Assembly (NCBI GenBank): GCA_964523145.1 | Contig: CAZFYB010000006.1 | Span: 6,453-70,452, forward strand | Reading direction: 5' to 3' | DNA: 64,000 nt | From: Microsaccharimonas sp964523145 | Lineage (GTDB): Bacteria > Patescibacteriota > Saccharimonadia > Saccharimonadales > Saccharimonadaceae | Part shown: piece after piece, positions 17,153 through 26,938 of the stretch | How positions within the stretch are numbered: position 1 is the stretch's first letter | How the letters are laid out: each line of letters starts with the position of its first letter | Position numbers and translations under genes: made by a program | The notes under the pieces: generated by a model | What the model was told of the DNA's origin: nothing | What the model saw: only the letters and a program-made list of their open reading frames with translations | The model's database searches: none

Positions 17153-18779
17153 CTTTTACTTTCGGGCTTTTAAACAGAATTTTTTGAATACGGGTGATGA
17201 CAGGATTTACTTCTGGCAATTTAAACAACCTACTAAACAACAAGTATGACAGACCTGCTAGTCCGGCGACAAGGGCAAACTTAGGGAATGTCGACCAGAA
17301 GCTTTGGTCATCGGCCGTAAGCGGCACAAAACTCAGCGTAAAGTAGGTGACTAAAGCCGTGAAACCAGCCGCGCTTGCCATGCGCACCACAGCACTCACA
17401 AACACTGCATCAAATAACCCTGGGATTCGGCGCGACATGACGTAAAACAAAATCACCATCTCGATTGATGACACAATTACCGCTGCCCAAGCCAACCCAT
17501 ATACTCCCATGCTAAGCCCGAGTGTAAACCATACCGCCAAAGTAATATTTAGTCCAATTGTAAATAACGAAATATACAAAGGTGTTTTCGTATCTTGGTG
17601 GGCATAAAAACTACGAGCTGAAATAAAATATACTGAACGGAACAAAATCGAGATCGCTAAAATTGCGAAGATACTCGCCATATATGGATCACCACCGTTC
17701 ACAATAAAGTTCACAATATAACCACGAGCAAAAAAGGCAATGACTGTTACCGGCAATGCCAGCCAAATAATAACCCGGAGCACAGTTTGCAGCTCGCTCT
17801 TAAACAAATCTGGGCGGCCTTCGGCCAAACGCTCGGTCATTTTTGGAAAAGCTGCCGTACTAATCGCCACACCAATTAAGTTAATTGGAACATAAACTAA
17901 TGAAGTTACTTGTTGATAAGCACGCACACTACCAGCGGCCATTCGTGAAGCTAAGTTGGTTTCGACAATACTATTCACATAGTCAATTCCTTGGTCAAGT
18001 GAGCGCGGCGGTAGCAACCTCAGTACTTGCCTAAAGCCTTTATTTTTCCAATAAATTTTGAAGCGGTAATCAAAGCCCATGCCAAACAGCCCAAGCGCAC
18101 TGACGATAAGTTGTAACATAGCCCCAAGCACAACACCAAGTGCCACTCCCATAATTCCACCTTCAAATACTTGCCAGCCAAACAGGTTAATACCATTCGT
18201 AAAGAATAGGAGCCCAATAATAATACCGATGTTATAAATTGCCGGTGCGAGTGCAAAGAACATAAACCGACCAACAGCCTGCTGCATACTTGTCAGTACC
18301 GTGGCAATCGCGAATAAGAAGGGGCTCACGGCAATAACCCGCATCATACTTACCGCTAACGATCGACTAGATTCATCGAGTCCAGGCCCAACAACATACC
18401 GTACAAGTGGCTCTGCAAATATTATAATCAATAAACTCGCCACCAAAGTAGCGAGCGCCATTAAATTCATAACGCTGATCGAAAGTTCCCAGGCAGATTT
18501 TTTATTCCCCGTTCCGAGCCGCTGATTAAATACCGGAATAAAGCTCACACTCAACGCACCCGATACTAAAATAATGAACATGAAGTCTGGAACCGCAAAG
18601 GCAACAGTGTAAGCATCAGCCCCAGTTGGGTACGTAAGGTAATAGGTGCTATTAAACAAACGGTCCCTAAACAGACCGAGTAAACTTGCTATCAATGATG
18701 ACCCAGCCAACAAGGCTGCCGCTAATTTTAGAGGCAGCCTTCGATTTAGTTTCGACAAGGTGTTTCGAATATTAACCAT
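17130..18779 (-). CDS. murJ: Lipid II flippase MurJ
   Basis: A 549-residue MVF/MATE-type membrane protein with about 14 transmembrane helices. SSLIASLLGLFRDRLFNS near residues 27-44 and SVSFIPVFNQ near 79-88 are typical of MurJ. It moves lipid II across the membrane for peptidoglycan synthesis, which indicates a peptidoglycan-type cell wall. The 3' end overlaps lepA. Confidence 0.92.
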   Translation of the reverse strand: MVNIRNTLSKLNRRLPLKLAAALLAGSSLIASLLGLFRDRLFNSTYYLTYPTGADAYTVAFAVPDFMFIILVSGALSVSFIPVFNQRLGTGNKKSAWELSISVMNLMALATLVASLLIIIFAEPLVRYVVGPGLDESSRSLAVSMMRVIAVSPFLFAIATVLTSMQQAVGRFMFFALAPAIYNIGIIIGLLFFTNGINLFGWQVFEGGIMGVALGVVLGAMLQLIVSALGLFGMGFDYRFKIYWKNKGFRQVLRLLPPRSLDQGIDYVNSIVETNLASRMAAGSVRAYQQVTSLVYVPINLIGVAISTAAFPKMTERLAEGRPDLFKSELQTVLRVIIWLALPVTVIAFFARGYIVNFIVNGGDPYMASIFAILAISILFRSVYFISARSFYAHQDTKTPLYISLFTIGLNITLAVWFTLGLSMGVYGLAWAAVIVSSIEMVILFYVMSRRIPGLFDAVFVSAVVRMASAAGFTALVTYFTLSFVPLTADDQSFWSTFPKFALVAGLAGLSYLLFSRLFKLPEVNPVITRIQKILFKSPKVKDESSTHS

Positions 18780-18800
18780 TAGGTTGGTCAGCGACTGGCG

Positions 18801-20663
18801 TTAGTAAAGCGCAGCCTCCTTCGGTAGTTTTGCGTCTTTTAGAATTTCAGTCACTCGCTTTTCTTCAACGGTCTCTTCTTCAAGCAGTGCATCGGCAAGT
18901 TTTTTCAAGCTCGGCATATTTGCTTTAATCACTACTTCAGCGCGGTGGCCCGCTTCTTTAATCAGCTCAGCTACTTCTTTATCGATTTCACGAGCAGTGT
19001 CATCGCTGTAAGGGCGTTCGTGGGTCATACGGTCAAAGACCATTCCCCCATTATCTTCGTGGAACACTTGGTCGCGAAGACCTGACCCCATCCCCTGTTC
19101 GATGACCATATCGCGGGCAATTTCAGTTGCTTTGCGAAGGTCAGAACCAGCACCAGTTGTCACACGGTCTTCGCCGTAAATAACTTTTTCAGCAATACGA
19201 CCACCAAGTGCACGAGCCAAGATATCCTTGAACTCAATCACACTCGTGTAACTTCGGTCTTCAGGTGGCAAGAACCAGGTCACACCACCGGTGCCGCCAC
19301 GAGGGATAATAGTCACCTTGTGTACTGGGTCGCTATCAGGAAGAATGTGTCCAACAATTGCGTGCCCTGCTTCGTGGTAGGCAGTCATCTTGCGCTCTTC
19401 TTCGTTCATGACTTTAGTTTTACGTTCTGGGCCAATGGCAACTTTTTCAAATGCTTCAGTTAAGTCAGCGTTTGAAATCTTTTTCGCATTACGGCGAGCA
19501 GCAATAATCGCTGCTTCGTTGGCAATATTTGCAAGGTCAGCACCAGATGAACCAGCAGTTTTCGCCGCCAAAGCATCGATATTGACAGTGTCATCAACCG
19601 GCTTCGTTTTAAAGTGAACTTTCAAAATCGCTTCACGGTCTTTACGTTCAGGTAACGTAATGTTTGTTCGGCGGTCAAAACGGCCTGGCCGTAGCAGTGC
19701 AGGGTCGAGCACATCAGAACGGTTTGTCGCCGCCAGCACGATAACGTTCGTACCGGTTTCGAACCCATCCATTTCAACCAGAATCTGGTTAAGGGTTTGT
19801 TCACGTTCATCATGACCACCACCCATACCGCTTCCACGGCGGCGCCCGACAGCGTCAATTTCGTCAATAAAGATGATCGCTGGTGCATTCTTTTTTGCTT
19901 TTGCAAATAAATCACGCACACGTGAGGCACCAACACCAACAAACATTTCTACGAATTCAGAACCGCTAATACTAAAGAAGGGAACGCTTGCTTCACCGGC
20001 AACAGCCCGGGCAAGCATTGTCTTACCTGTACCTGGGCTACCGACAAGCAGTACACCCTTAGGGATTTTCGCACCAAGTGACTCATACTTTTTCGGGTGT
20101 TTCAAAAAGTCGACAACTTCTTCAAGGTCTTGTTTGGCCGAATCGTTACCGGCAATATCGTCAAATAGAACTTTCTTTTTGTCATCGCCATAAAGAATTG
20201 CTTTTGATTTACCAAAACCAAGTGCTTGGTTGTTTTGGCCTTGAGCCTGACGCATCATAAACACAAAGAACGCAATAATTAATAGGACTGGGATAATAAT
20301 AATCGCCAAGTTCCATAAAATATCACCGGTTGCTGAAGGTGGAGTTACGACCAGTTCAACGTCTGCATCTGCGTTAAGCCCTTGCTCTTGCAAGCTACTG
20401 CTGGCATCTTTAGTTGAGCGTTCGGTTGGCTCTTCGTTACCTTCAGGTGTTACCTTAAGGTCGTTGCCGGTAAGTTCAATCTTAGTGATCTCACCTGCAT
20501 TCGCACGCTTAATCACATCTGAAAGCGCAACTTCTTTTAAGCTGTCAGTTGGACTCGTGAGCGCATAAATAAGCAGCGCACCAAACACGACTATCGCCCA
20601 AAACAGGGTGAGGCGCATAATAGTATTCGATTTTTTCTTTGGGGGTTGGGCTTTTACTGCCAT
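18801..20663 (-). CDS. ftsH: ATP-dependent zinc metalloprotease FtsH
   Basis: A 620-residue membrane protease: two N-terminal membrane helices (about residues 14-34 and 110-137) around a periplasmic domain, an AAA module with Walker A GSPGTGKT (near 208-215), Walker B IIFIDEIDAVG, the second region of homology, and the M41 zinc motif HEAGH (near 430-434). It degrades misfolded membrane and regulatory proteins. The ATG is preceded by a GGAAC-type site, so it has a leader. Confidence 0.97.
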   Translation of the reverse strand: MAVKAQPPKKKSNTIMRLTLFWAIVVFGALLIYALTSPTDSLKEVALSDVIKRANAGEITKIELTGNDLKVTPEGNEEPTERSTKDASSSLQEQGLNADADVELVVTPPSATGDILWNLAIIIIPVLLIIAFFVFMMRQAQGQNNQALGFGKSKAILYGDDKKKVLFDDIAGNDSAKQDLEEVVDFLKHPKKYESLGAKIPKGVLLVGSPGTGKTMLARAVAGEASVPFFSISGSEFVEMFVGVGASRVRDLFAKAKKNAPAIIFIDEIDAVGRRRGSGMGGGHDEREQTLNQILVEMDGFETGTNVIVLAATNRSDVLDPALLRPGRFDRRTNITLPERKDREAILKVHFKTKPVDDTVNIDALAAKTAGSSGADLANIANEAAIIAARRNAKKISNADLTEAFEKVAIGPERKTKVMNEEERKMTAYHEAGHAIVGHILPDSDPVHKVTIIPRGGTGGVTWFLPPEDRSYTSVIEFKDILARALGGRIAEKVIYGEDRVTTGAGSDLRKATEIARDMVIEQGMGSGLRDQVFHEDNGGMVFDRMTHERPYSDDTAREIDKEVAELIKEAGHRAEVVIKANMPSLKKLADALLEEETVEEKRVTEILKDAKLPKEAALY

Positions 20664-20725
20664 AAAAAATTACTTGTTCCTTTCGGCATTCTAAGAATCT
20701 AGGTATATCTCTATAATTTTATCAG

Positions 20726-21544
20726 TTACAGCGTGAAATGGCGAGTAGTGAAATGCATTCTTACGCCCGAACCGACTTCAATAACGCTTCCTGGACTGGC
20801 AGTTTTTACTGCAAGCAAGGCCCTTGATAGTTGCGGGCGGGTCAATCGACCCTTAGTCACCCCTCTTAAACACTCAAGGGCAGCGGCAGTTTGCATGTGT
20901 ATAAGTTGATGACGATCATACGTTGGCCCTTCACCAATAATCTGTGCGACTTCTTGTTCAATTTCACGCTTTAAGGCTTTTTGGTGGCTATGAAGCGCAC
21001 GAAGTTCACGTTTCGCGCCGTGATCAATAGTTTTTGACTTAGCCCGGATACGATTTCGTAAATAAACATCGCTGGTATTTGTACTGTCTTCTCGCCACTG
21101 CAAACCTTTTGCCTTTGCATACAGCAATAAATCTTCTTTGGGCGTATCAATAAATGGCCTGATGATATCCGAATCTAGGGGAGTCAATCCTCGCCAACCC
21201 GTGCCTCGCGTGAGGTTAATCGCCACCGTCTCGACCAAATCATCAAGGTGATGAGCAGTTAAAATATTTGCATCGTGCTGTTTTGCTAAATCACGTAAAA
21301 ATGCGTACCTCCGCTCACGGGCCAATGCTTCGCTTGCACCGTTCCCTAGTTCTTCTCGGTGCGAATAAAACGCTAAACCATATTTTTCAGCAGTCTTTTG
21401 CACGAACTCAGCGTCTTGAGCTGAATCCTCACGAATACCATGATCGAAATGCGCAACTATAAGTTCGATACCCGGTACTTCTGCCATCATATCCAACAAC
21501 ACTATCGAATCAACCCCACCACTGACTGCAACGATATACTTCAT
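20726..21544 (-). CDS. tilS: tRNA(Ile)-lysidine synthetase, short form
   Basis: A 272-residue PP-loop ATPase with SGGVDSIVLLDM (residues 8-19), HFDHGIR and TAHHLDDLVET. TilS changes the C34 of tRNA-Ile(CAU) to lysidine so that it reads AUA. The protein has the N-terminal catalytic domain and little else, as in other small-genome bacteria; the C-terminal tRNA-binding domains are missing. Its probable substrate gene, tRNA-Ile2(CAU), is at 58622-58697. It overlaps the 3' end of the peroxiredoxin gene by 4 bases. Confidence 0.92.
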   Translation of the reverse strand: MKYIVAVSGGVDSIVLLDMMAEVPGIELIVAHFDHGIREDSAQDAEFVQKTAEKYGLAFYSHREELGNGASEALARERRYAFLRDLAKQHDANILTAHHLDDLVETVAINLTRGTGWRGLTPLDSDIIRPFIDTPKEDLLLYAKAKGLQWREDSTNTSDVYLRNRIRAKSKTIDHGAKRELRALHSHQKALKREIEQEVAQIIGEGPTYDRHQLIHMQTAAALECLRGVTKGRLTRPQLSRALLAVKTASPGSVIEVGSGVRMHFTTRHFTL

Positions 21545-21996
21545 GCCTGTAAAGCTTCGAGGTCCTTCACAACTTGTTCGCCATGGCCAATCGGTGTAAC
21601 TCGCCCGTACACTTTTACCACTTGCCCTTCAGGGTTAATAATGAAAGTTTTGCGCAAAATACCCTCTTTACCAAACATTTTCTTACCCCAAGCTCCGTAC
21701 TCGTTAATAACCTTTGCTTCTGGGTCGGTAAGAAGTAAAAAGTTGAGCGAATATTTCGCTTTAAATTTTTCGTGGCTATTTGGGTCATCACGGCTTACGC
21801 CAATAATTTCAGCGCCCATTTCAGCCAAAGTATCACGGGCGTCACGCAGACTACAGGCTTCAGCCGTACATCCAGGTGTATCGTCTTTAGGGTAAAAATA
21901 CAGTACTACCCATTTACCTTTATAATCAGCCAGCGAATGGGCTGTTCCATCGATTGCGTTCAAAGTAAACGCCGGTGCATCATACGGTATATTCAT
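21541..21996 (-). CDS. bcp: Thioredoxin-dependent peroxiredoxin (BCP/PrxQ)
   Basis: About 151 residues of the AhpC/TSA fold: YFYPKDDTPGCTAEACSLRD contains the peroxidatic Cys and the resolving Cys five residues later, typical of BCP/PrxQ. It reduces peroxides with thioredoxin. I start it at the ATG at 21994-21996 (MNIPYDAPAFTL) because a TATACT (22004-22009, complement) lies 7 bases before it; a longer frame would need a TTG inside the divergent promoter region. Confidence 0.93.
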   Translation of the reverse strand: MNIPYDAPAFTLNAIDGTAHSLADYKGKWVVLYFYPKDDTPGCTAEACSLRDARDTLAEMGAEIIGVSRDDPNSHEKFKAKYSLNFLLLTDPEAKVINEYGAWGKKMFGKEGILRKTFIINPEGQVVKVYGRVTPIGHGEQVVKDLEALQA

Positions 21997-22039
21997 ACTC
22001 TTTAGTATACTCGCCAAACGATTGATATAATAAAGTGAC

Positions 22040-23152
22040 GTGAAAAAAGCTGCTGCCTCACTTCAAAGAATTGAAACCCTCGACCTACTCAGGGGCTACT
22101 TTCTTATTGTCATTATATTAAACCACCTTCATTTTTATCCAAGTGGGCTGGAATGGTTTACTGGACAAAGCTTTTTATACGTATCAACAGCCGAAGGATT
22201 CTTTTTAATATCGGGGATTGTTTTAGGTATAATTCGCGGCGCGAAGTTAATTGATGCGCCGTTTAAAAAAGCAGCCCTGCTGCTTTGGAAACGTGCTGGC
22301 CAGCTTTACGTCACAAGTATAATTTTGGTACTCATTTTTACCCTTATAGGCTGGCTGTTTGTCAGTAACCCTGGTATAAAATTTGGTGTGTATCAACCGA
22401 TTGGTGACTTTTTCGGTATGTTTTGGCAAACCATTACTTTGCAATATACCTATGGCTGGGCAGATTACCTGCGATTATACGCAATTTTTATTTTCTTTAG
22501 CCCGCTGGCGCTTTGGCTACTTCGAAAAGGGTGGTGGTACGTTGTACTGCTTGTCAGCTTCGGTGTATGGATGCTTTATCCGCTGAGTCCTTGGCCAGAA
22601 GGTGCTATGTCGCAACCTATGAGTTGGCAGCTAATATTCTTTGCTGGATTTGTGATTGGTTTCCATTGGAAAAATATTCAGGCATGGTGGCAAAACCGCA
22701 CAAAGCGTGTAAAAACAGTTACCATTTCAACTGTTTCAGCCGTAGCTCTCGTGACGCTCATTGCAAATGGATTGATTGTTTTCGGCGATGGTATTGTTGG
22801 TGTCGGTACGACTCTAGCCCAAACCAATGATTGGCTCAGTGCATACTTCAACAAAGATCGTCTACCCTTACTCAGAATACTGCTATTTGCCATTTGGTTT
22901 ACCGCCCTCTACGGGGTAGTGAACAAATTTGAACCACAGATAAAGCGCTATGCTGGCTGGTTATTATTACCTTTCGGAACCAACTCGCTTTACGTTTACA
23001 CCATTCAGGCATTTATCGTTTTCATCGTTATGATGCTGTTTAATCAAGCGGCTTACCCTTGGTTTATAAATCTAGCAATTTCGCTTGCAGTGGTCGGTTT
23101 GACCTACCTAGCAGTACGTACCAAGTTTTTGGCAAAAATTATTCCGCGTTAA
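22040..23152 (+). CDS. OpgC-like acyltransferase, integral membrane
   Basis: A 370-residue protein with about 10 membrane helices. The start ETLDLLRGYFLIVIILNHL and the SGIVLG segment match the OpgC/acyltransferase-3-like superfamily, which moves acyl or succinyl groups onto extracytoplasmic glycans. The start codon is GTG, 8 bases after TATAAT (22026-22031). It probably modifies a surface polysaccharide. It converges and overlaps by 14 bases with the PMT-like glycosyltransferase gene. Confidence 0.8.
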   Translation: MKKAAASLQRIETLDLLRGYFLIVIILNHLHFYPSGLEWFTGQSFLYVSTAEGFFLISGIVLGIIRGAKLIDAPFKKAALLLWKRAGQLYVTSIILVLIFTLIGWLFVSNPGIKFGVYQPIGDFFGMFWQTITLQYTYGWADYLRLYAIFIFFSPLALWLLRKGWWYVVLLVSFGVWMLYPLSPWPEGAMSQPMSWQLIFFAGFVIGFHWKNIQAWWQNRTKRVKTVTISTVSAVALVTLIANGLIVFGDGIVGVGTTLAQTNDWLSAYFNKDRLPLLRILLFAIWFTALYGVVNKFEPQIKRYAGWLLLPFGTNSLYVYTIQAFIVFIVMMLFNQAAYPWFINLAISLAVVGLTYLAVRTKFLAKIIPR

Positions 23153-24713
23153 TGTTGTACTGCGTTGCACGATATGATGTTTTGTTTGTAAGCGAATCAT
23201 ATACACCCACAGTTTGTATTTTTTGCCACGAAGTTTCATATGGCGCTATGTCACCACTTTCCGCTTGACCCAAATACCAAATAACTGGGTTGGCTTTTGC
23301 GAACGCATCCATATCCTTAATTTTATGCTGATCACGTGATTCAAGCATATCGAGCGACCCGTAAATATATTGGGTATTTGCATCAATAAAATAGATGGGA
23401 TTTTCAGAAGTGGTATAAGGGATCGTTTCATAAAATAACCACGGAGAAGTGGCGATAATTGGCTCACCCGGTTTTGCCTTTTCTTGAATTTGTTCAACAA
23501 GTTGACGCGTCACAATATGGGTATTCGTATTTTTATTATAATTGCCGTATTTATATACGTTCGTAATACCAAAAATCATCATTCCAACAATCAGGATAAT
23601 TGGCAGAGCACGAAGAACTGGTTTCCAACGGCGTGTACCAATAACTAACACAATAGCCGCGAACACTGCGAAAGCTACCGTTGCTGGGATTAAGTAACGC
23701 TCTACAAATGAAGGACGGAGTGGCGGTAACGAAGCAATAAACAACAGTATTGGTGGTACCCAAGCAAGTGCCGCGTATAAACCAAACCACTTTCGTTCAG
23801 TGGCCGTCATCTTTTTTATCGCTAATGGAGTTGCAATAACAATGGCAACTACTGCAATCAAAAATGCTACCGCAAGCCAACTCTGTACTTGACCGTGCTC
23901 AAGGTAGTAAAAAATATTCGTCATGTAGTTCGATGGTGTATCAACGCTTACCGGGCCAATCCAAAATCCGCTCGACTGCACAACCGTTAATTGGCGAACC
24001 ATAAATACCATCCACGGAACGAATAGTAAGACGGCTACACTATAGGCCAACACCCATTGCTTACTAAAGAACTTTTTAATATTCTGTTTGATTCCGGCAC
24101 GCTTACTATGCGTATCGCCTGCTCGCCACGCCCAGTGCGCTAACCACGCTAAAGCGGTAAAGTAGTGTGTCCACATACCGAGCGACACCAATACACCATA
24201 CAGGACCCACCAGCGTTTTTGGTTTGAACTCGTTGCCTTAATCAGTACCGCGGTTGCCGACACAACCAAAAAAGCTGCCACCGTGTACATTCGCGCTTCA
24301 TCGCTATAACGAATAAGCATCGGTGAGAGCGCCAAAAATACTAAAGCTACAGCGGCAATTTTACGCCCAAATAAGTGGCGGGTCGTAAAATAAGTAACCG
24401 CAATTGTTGCAGCACCAAAAGCAACGCTTAATGATCGAAGCGCTAGTTCAGTTGTTCCGAATAATTCACTCCACAGTTTTAACGCCCAGTAGTATAAAGG
24501 GGGGTGCACATCGGTTGCAGTATAGTTGGCAATCTCAACAAAATTAAACTGGATAATATAAGAACTAAAAGCTTCATCAAACCAGAACGAGGCGTTGGTG
24601 ATATTACCGAGAGTAATTGCTAAAAATACGGCCAAGGCCAGGCTTAAAAACAACACATCAAGTCGCCGATGCATTTTTATAAATTCAGTAGATTTTTTAA
24701 ATACGCTTTTCAT
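23139..24713 (-). CDS. PMT/ArnT-type membrane glycosyltransferase
   Basis: A 524-residue protein with about 11 membrane helices in the N-terminal 390 residues and an extracytoplasmic C-terminal domain. The first loop has FWFDEAFS (Asp-Glu pair near residue 44) and DVHPPLYYWALKLW (near 66-79), the signature of GT-C family lipid-phosphosugar transferases. It probably glycosylates a protein or surface lipid. Its 5' end overlaps the read-through 3' end of the element's recombinase, so the element inserted close beside it. Confidence 0.85.
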   Translation of the reverse strand: MKSVFKKSTEFIKMHRRLDVLFLSLALAVFLAITLGNITNASFWFDEAFSSYIIQFNFVEIANYTATDVHPPLYYWALKLWSELFGTTELALRSLSVAFGAATIAVTYFTTRHLFGRKIAAVALVFLALSPMLIRYSDEARMYTVAAFLVVSATAVLIKATSSNQKRWWVLYGVLVSLGMWTHYFTALAWLAHWAWRAGDTHSKRAGIKQNIKKFFSKQWVLAYSVAVLLFVPWMVFMVRQLTVVQSSGFWIGPVSVDTPSNYMTNIFYYLEHGQVQSWLAVAFLIAVVAIVIATPLAIKKMTATERKWFGLYAALAWVPPILLFIASLPPLRPSFVERYLIPATVAFAVFAAIVLVIGTRRWKPVLRALPIILIVGMMIFGITNVYKYGNYNKNTNTHIVTRQLVEQIQEKAKPGEPIIATSPWLFYETIPYTTSENPIYFIDANTQYIYGSLDMLESRDQHKIKDMDAFAKANPVIWYLGQAESGDIAPYETSWQKIQTVGVYDSLTNKTSYRATQYNINAE

Positions 24714-26679
24714 ATTTTAATACTTTTCCTATCATACCTTGCCAGTAACGGACCTGCAACCAATAACTACCCACTAGAAAAGTCACCTCAGATGTCGTAT
24801 AATACCCTAGTCGAACACACATCGGGGTGTGGCGCAGTTGATAGCGCGCTCGGTTTGGGACCGAGAGGTCGAAGGTTTGAGTCCTTTCACCCCGACCAGT
24901 AGATATTTCGTCTAAATCCGTCATCATATTGTATGGCGGATTTAGCTTTATAACAGAGGTAGAATCATTTCCAGCACGTAGGTTCGCAACAAACTCACTG
25001 CATATAGTGTCCAGAACCATGATGTCAGTCGTTTTCAGCATAGTTAACACCTTAGAACGAGTGAGTTCGTAGAATTGTTCCTCGGTAGGTAGTGCTATAT
25101 CAAGTTTAGCTAGTTCAGCCTTATTACTAACCATAGCCTCTTCATCAAGGTGTATGAGTTGCTGGTACTCTTCTAGTTTGCCCTCGTGGTACTTCTTATA
25201 ATCATCAGGGCTGTTGACCTGAAACTCTTGATAGCGAGCATACTGCTGTTCATTGTTCTTCTGTGACTGTTTAGACTCAGCGAGTTTACGTTGCAATATA
25301 GCCCTATCGGAAGCAATGCGTTGCTCAAGGCTGTTGATGTACATGCGGTATGCCTGTTCACTCTTTTTAGTTAAGTGACGTAGCTGCCATTCAATACCCG
25401 CTAGTACGAACTTACCACGGATACTCTTAGATAGTTTGATATTAAGGTTCTTCTGCTCAGCGGTATTGTGTCGCAGGCAAGCCTTATTGCGACAGTAGAA
25501 ACTAATGACCCATTTGCCAGTATTCTTACCACGCTTAATAGGCGTATGCTGGAATCGCATAGGTACATCACAGTAAACACATATGACCTTATTGTGTAGC
25601 AAGCCATAGTCTAGGCGTTGCGTACGATTAGTTTTTACGCTAGTAGTTCTACCAAAGTCTTTAGCGACCTCAGCGTTTAACTGTATGTATTCATCTGCTG
25701 TTATAAGTGGCTTGAAGTTATACAAGTCTACGAGATTTGCGAGGTTGTCACCGTATTTGTACAGACCACAATAGAACGAATCCTCAAAGATATTTCCGAC
25801 CATTTGTTTAGTAACTTTCACTAGCCTAGATTGTTCGTCTTGGTTTTTGCGTTCAGTGAGCTTAGCACTGTTCAAGAACTCAGCAATATCTATATTACTC
25901 TTACCCTCATACAGCCTCATGTCTACGGCTTTACGAAGTAAGTTCCAGTTATATTCATCAGGAGTAAAGTAACCTGTCGCAGTGTCTGCAAAATAGCCTT
26001 TTTTAGTTACGCCTATGTACCTACCTTCTGTAACCGTACCGACAGTGCCACGCTTCACATCTACTGCTAGTTTGTCGGAGTATTGTTTAGATGTAGCAAA
26101 CAAAATCCCTAACATCATCTTGCCGTTTGGTGAGTTATCGAACTGGTAGGTAACAAAGGCAAGGTCTTGTATATCTTCATGGTCAATCATCTCTATAACT
26201 TCACCAGCCTCTTTCATGTTGCGAGATAGACGGTCAGGTGACCACGATATAAGCCCGTGGTATTTGCCAGTCTTAAAGCCTAGTAACATTGTGTCAAAGA
26301 TAGGACGATTGCCAGAAGTTTTAGCAGAGGCACTCTCTGTAAATATATCTTCTTCACGGACAGTAATATCTAGCCTATTAGCAAGCTTTAGGCACTCGGT
26401 ATATTGGTCATCAAGTGAGCGTACTTGTTTGGCTTCATCATCAGTAGATTTACGTAGGTATATGGCGTAACGGCGTTTTTCTTTAGGCAATATCTTTTTA
26501 GCACCTTGAGTTGTTGCAGAGAAGTAGTCCAGTAGGTCATTGACGCTACGTTCACTACCACCAAAGGCTTTATTGCGATATTCGGACGTAAATGTTTGTT
26601 GTTCTTGCACACTAGCAAGTTCAGCCTCATCTACGAGAACTTTAGTACGTTTTTTACGATTAGTTGTGCCTTTTGCCAT
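24697..26679 (-). CDS. Large serine recombinase (site-specific integrase)
   Basis: About 660 residues from the ATG at 26677-26679 (MAKGTTNRKKR). Resolvase domain with the catalytic Ser in YLRKSTDDE (near residue 79) and the Arg residues of WSPDRLSRN; a recombinase domain (RYIGVTKKGYFADT onward); a zinc ribbon with CVYC and CRNKAC; and a coiled-coil (about residues 425-520). It should integrate and excise the element at tRNA-Pro. From about residue 594 the frame reads through the complement of tRNA-Pro and into host sequence to 24697, so roughly 67 C-terminal residues come from the host side. The native stop in the circular form cannot be seen. Confidence 0.9.
   Translation of the reverse strand: MAKGTTNRKKRTKVLVDEAELASVQEQQTFTSEYRNKAFGGSERSVNDLLDYFSATTQGAKKILPKEKRRYAIYLRKSTDDEAKQVRSLDDQYTECLKLANRLDITVREEDIFTESASAKTSGNRPIFDTMLLGFKTGKYHGLISWSPDRLSRNMKEAGEVIEMIDHEDIQDLAFVTYQFDNSPNGKMMLGILFATSKQYSDKLAVDVKRGTVGTVTEGRYIGVTKKGYFADTATGYFTPDEYNWNLLRKAVDMRLYEGKSNIDIAEFLNSAKLTERKNQDEQSRLVKVTKQMVGNIFEDSFYCGLYKYGDNLANLVDLYNFKPLITADEYIQLNAEVAKDFGRTTSVKTNRTQRLDYGLLHNKVICVYCDVPMRFQHTPIKRGKNTGKWVISFYCRNKACLRHNTAEQKNLNIKLSKSIRGKFVLAGIEWQLRHLTKKSEQAYRMYINSLEQRIASDRAILQRKLAESKQSQKNNEQQYARYQEFQVNSPDDYKKYHEGKLEEYQQLIHLDEEAMVSNKAELAKLDIALPTEEQFYELTRSKVLTMLKTTDIMVLDTICSEFVANLRAGNDSTSVIKLNPPYNMMTDLDEISTGRGERTQTFDLSVPNRARYQLRHTPMCVRLGYYTTSEVTFLVGSYWLQVRYWQGMIGKVLKYEKRI
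24823..24898 (+). tRNA. tRNA-Pro (UGG), attachment site of the integrated element
   Basis: Acceptor arms CGGGGTG (24823-24829) and CACCCCG (24888-24894), anticodon loop TTTGGGA with anticodon TGG, T-loop TTTGAGT, discriminator A and encoded CCA (24896-24898). A TATAAT lies at 24798-24803. The native transcript probably ended at the terminator now at 32272-32294, because the element inserted at the tRNA 3' end. Confidence 0.93.
24892..24898. repeat. attL core (CCGACCA)
   Basis: The last seven bases of tRNA-Pro including CCA, repeated at 32253-32259. The short shared core is compatible with serine recombinase crossover. Confidence 0.6.
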
Positions 26680-26736
26680 ATAACAATTCCTACTAATAGT
26701 GTACAAAAATTGTGCGATAATGTAAACTATTGTTAT

Positions 26737-26919
26737 ATGAAAAGTGATTTACCAGAATATCTAACATTGCCCGAAGTGGTGAAGATATTAAAGGTACACC
26801 CGAATACTCTACGCAACTGGGATAAGGACGGTACGCTTAAGGCAATCCGTATAGGTAAACGCAATATAAGGCGATGGAAGAAGTCTGACGTGCTTAATTA
26901 TTTGGAGTCTGGTAACTAG
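26737..26919 (+). CDS. Excisionase-like MerR-type HTH protein
   Basis: A 60-residue protein: LTLPEVVKILKVHPNTLRNWDKDGTLKAIRIGKRNIRRWKKSDVLNYL is the HTH_17/excisionase fold in full. Start ATG at 26737 (MKSDLPEYL); the frame is open upstream but overlaps the divergent recombinase gene. It probably directs excision or represses the recombinase, whose start lies 58 bases away on the other strand. Confidence 0.85.
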   Translation: MKSDLPEYLTLPEVVKILKVHPNTLRNWDKDGTLKAIRIGKRNIRRWKKSDVLNYLESGN

Positions 26920-26938
26920 CTAGTAACCGAGGTTTGAT

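Noticed and set aside
22383..22830. Plus-strand alternative frames inside the OpgC-like gene
   Set aside because: Shadows of a gene with a clear family and start.
24697..24898. The recombinase C-terminal stretch as a real domain
   Set aside because: It is translated from the complement of a tRNA gene; GRGERTQTFDLS-like strings are a known artefact of tRNA antisense.
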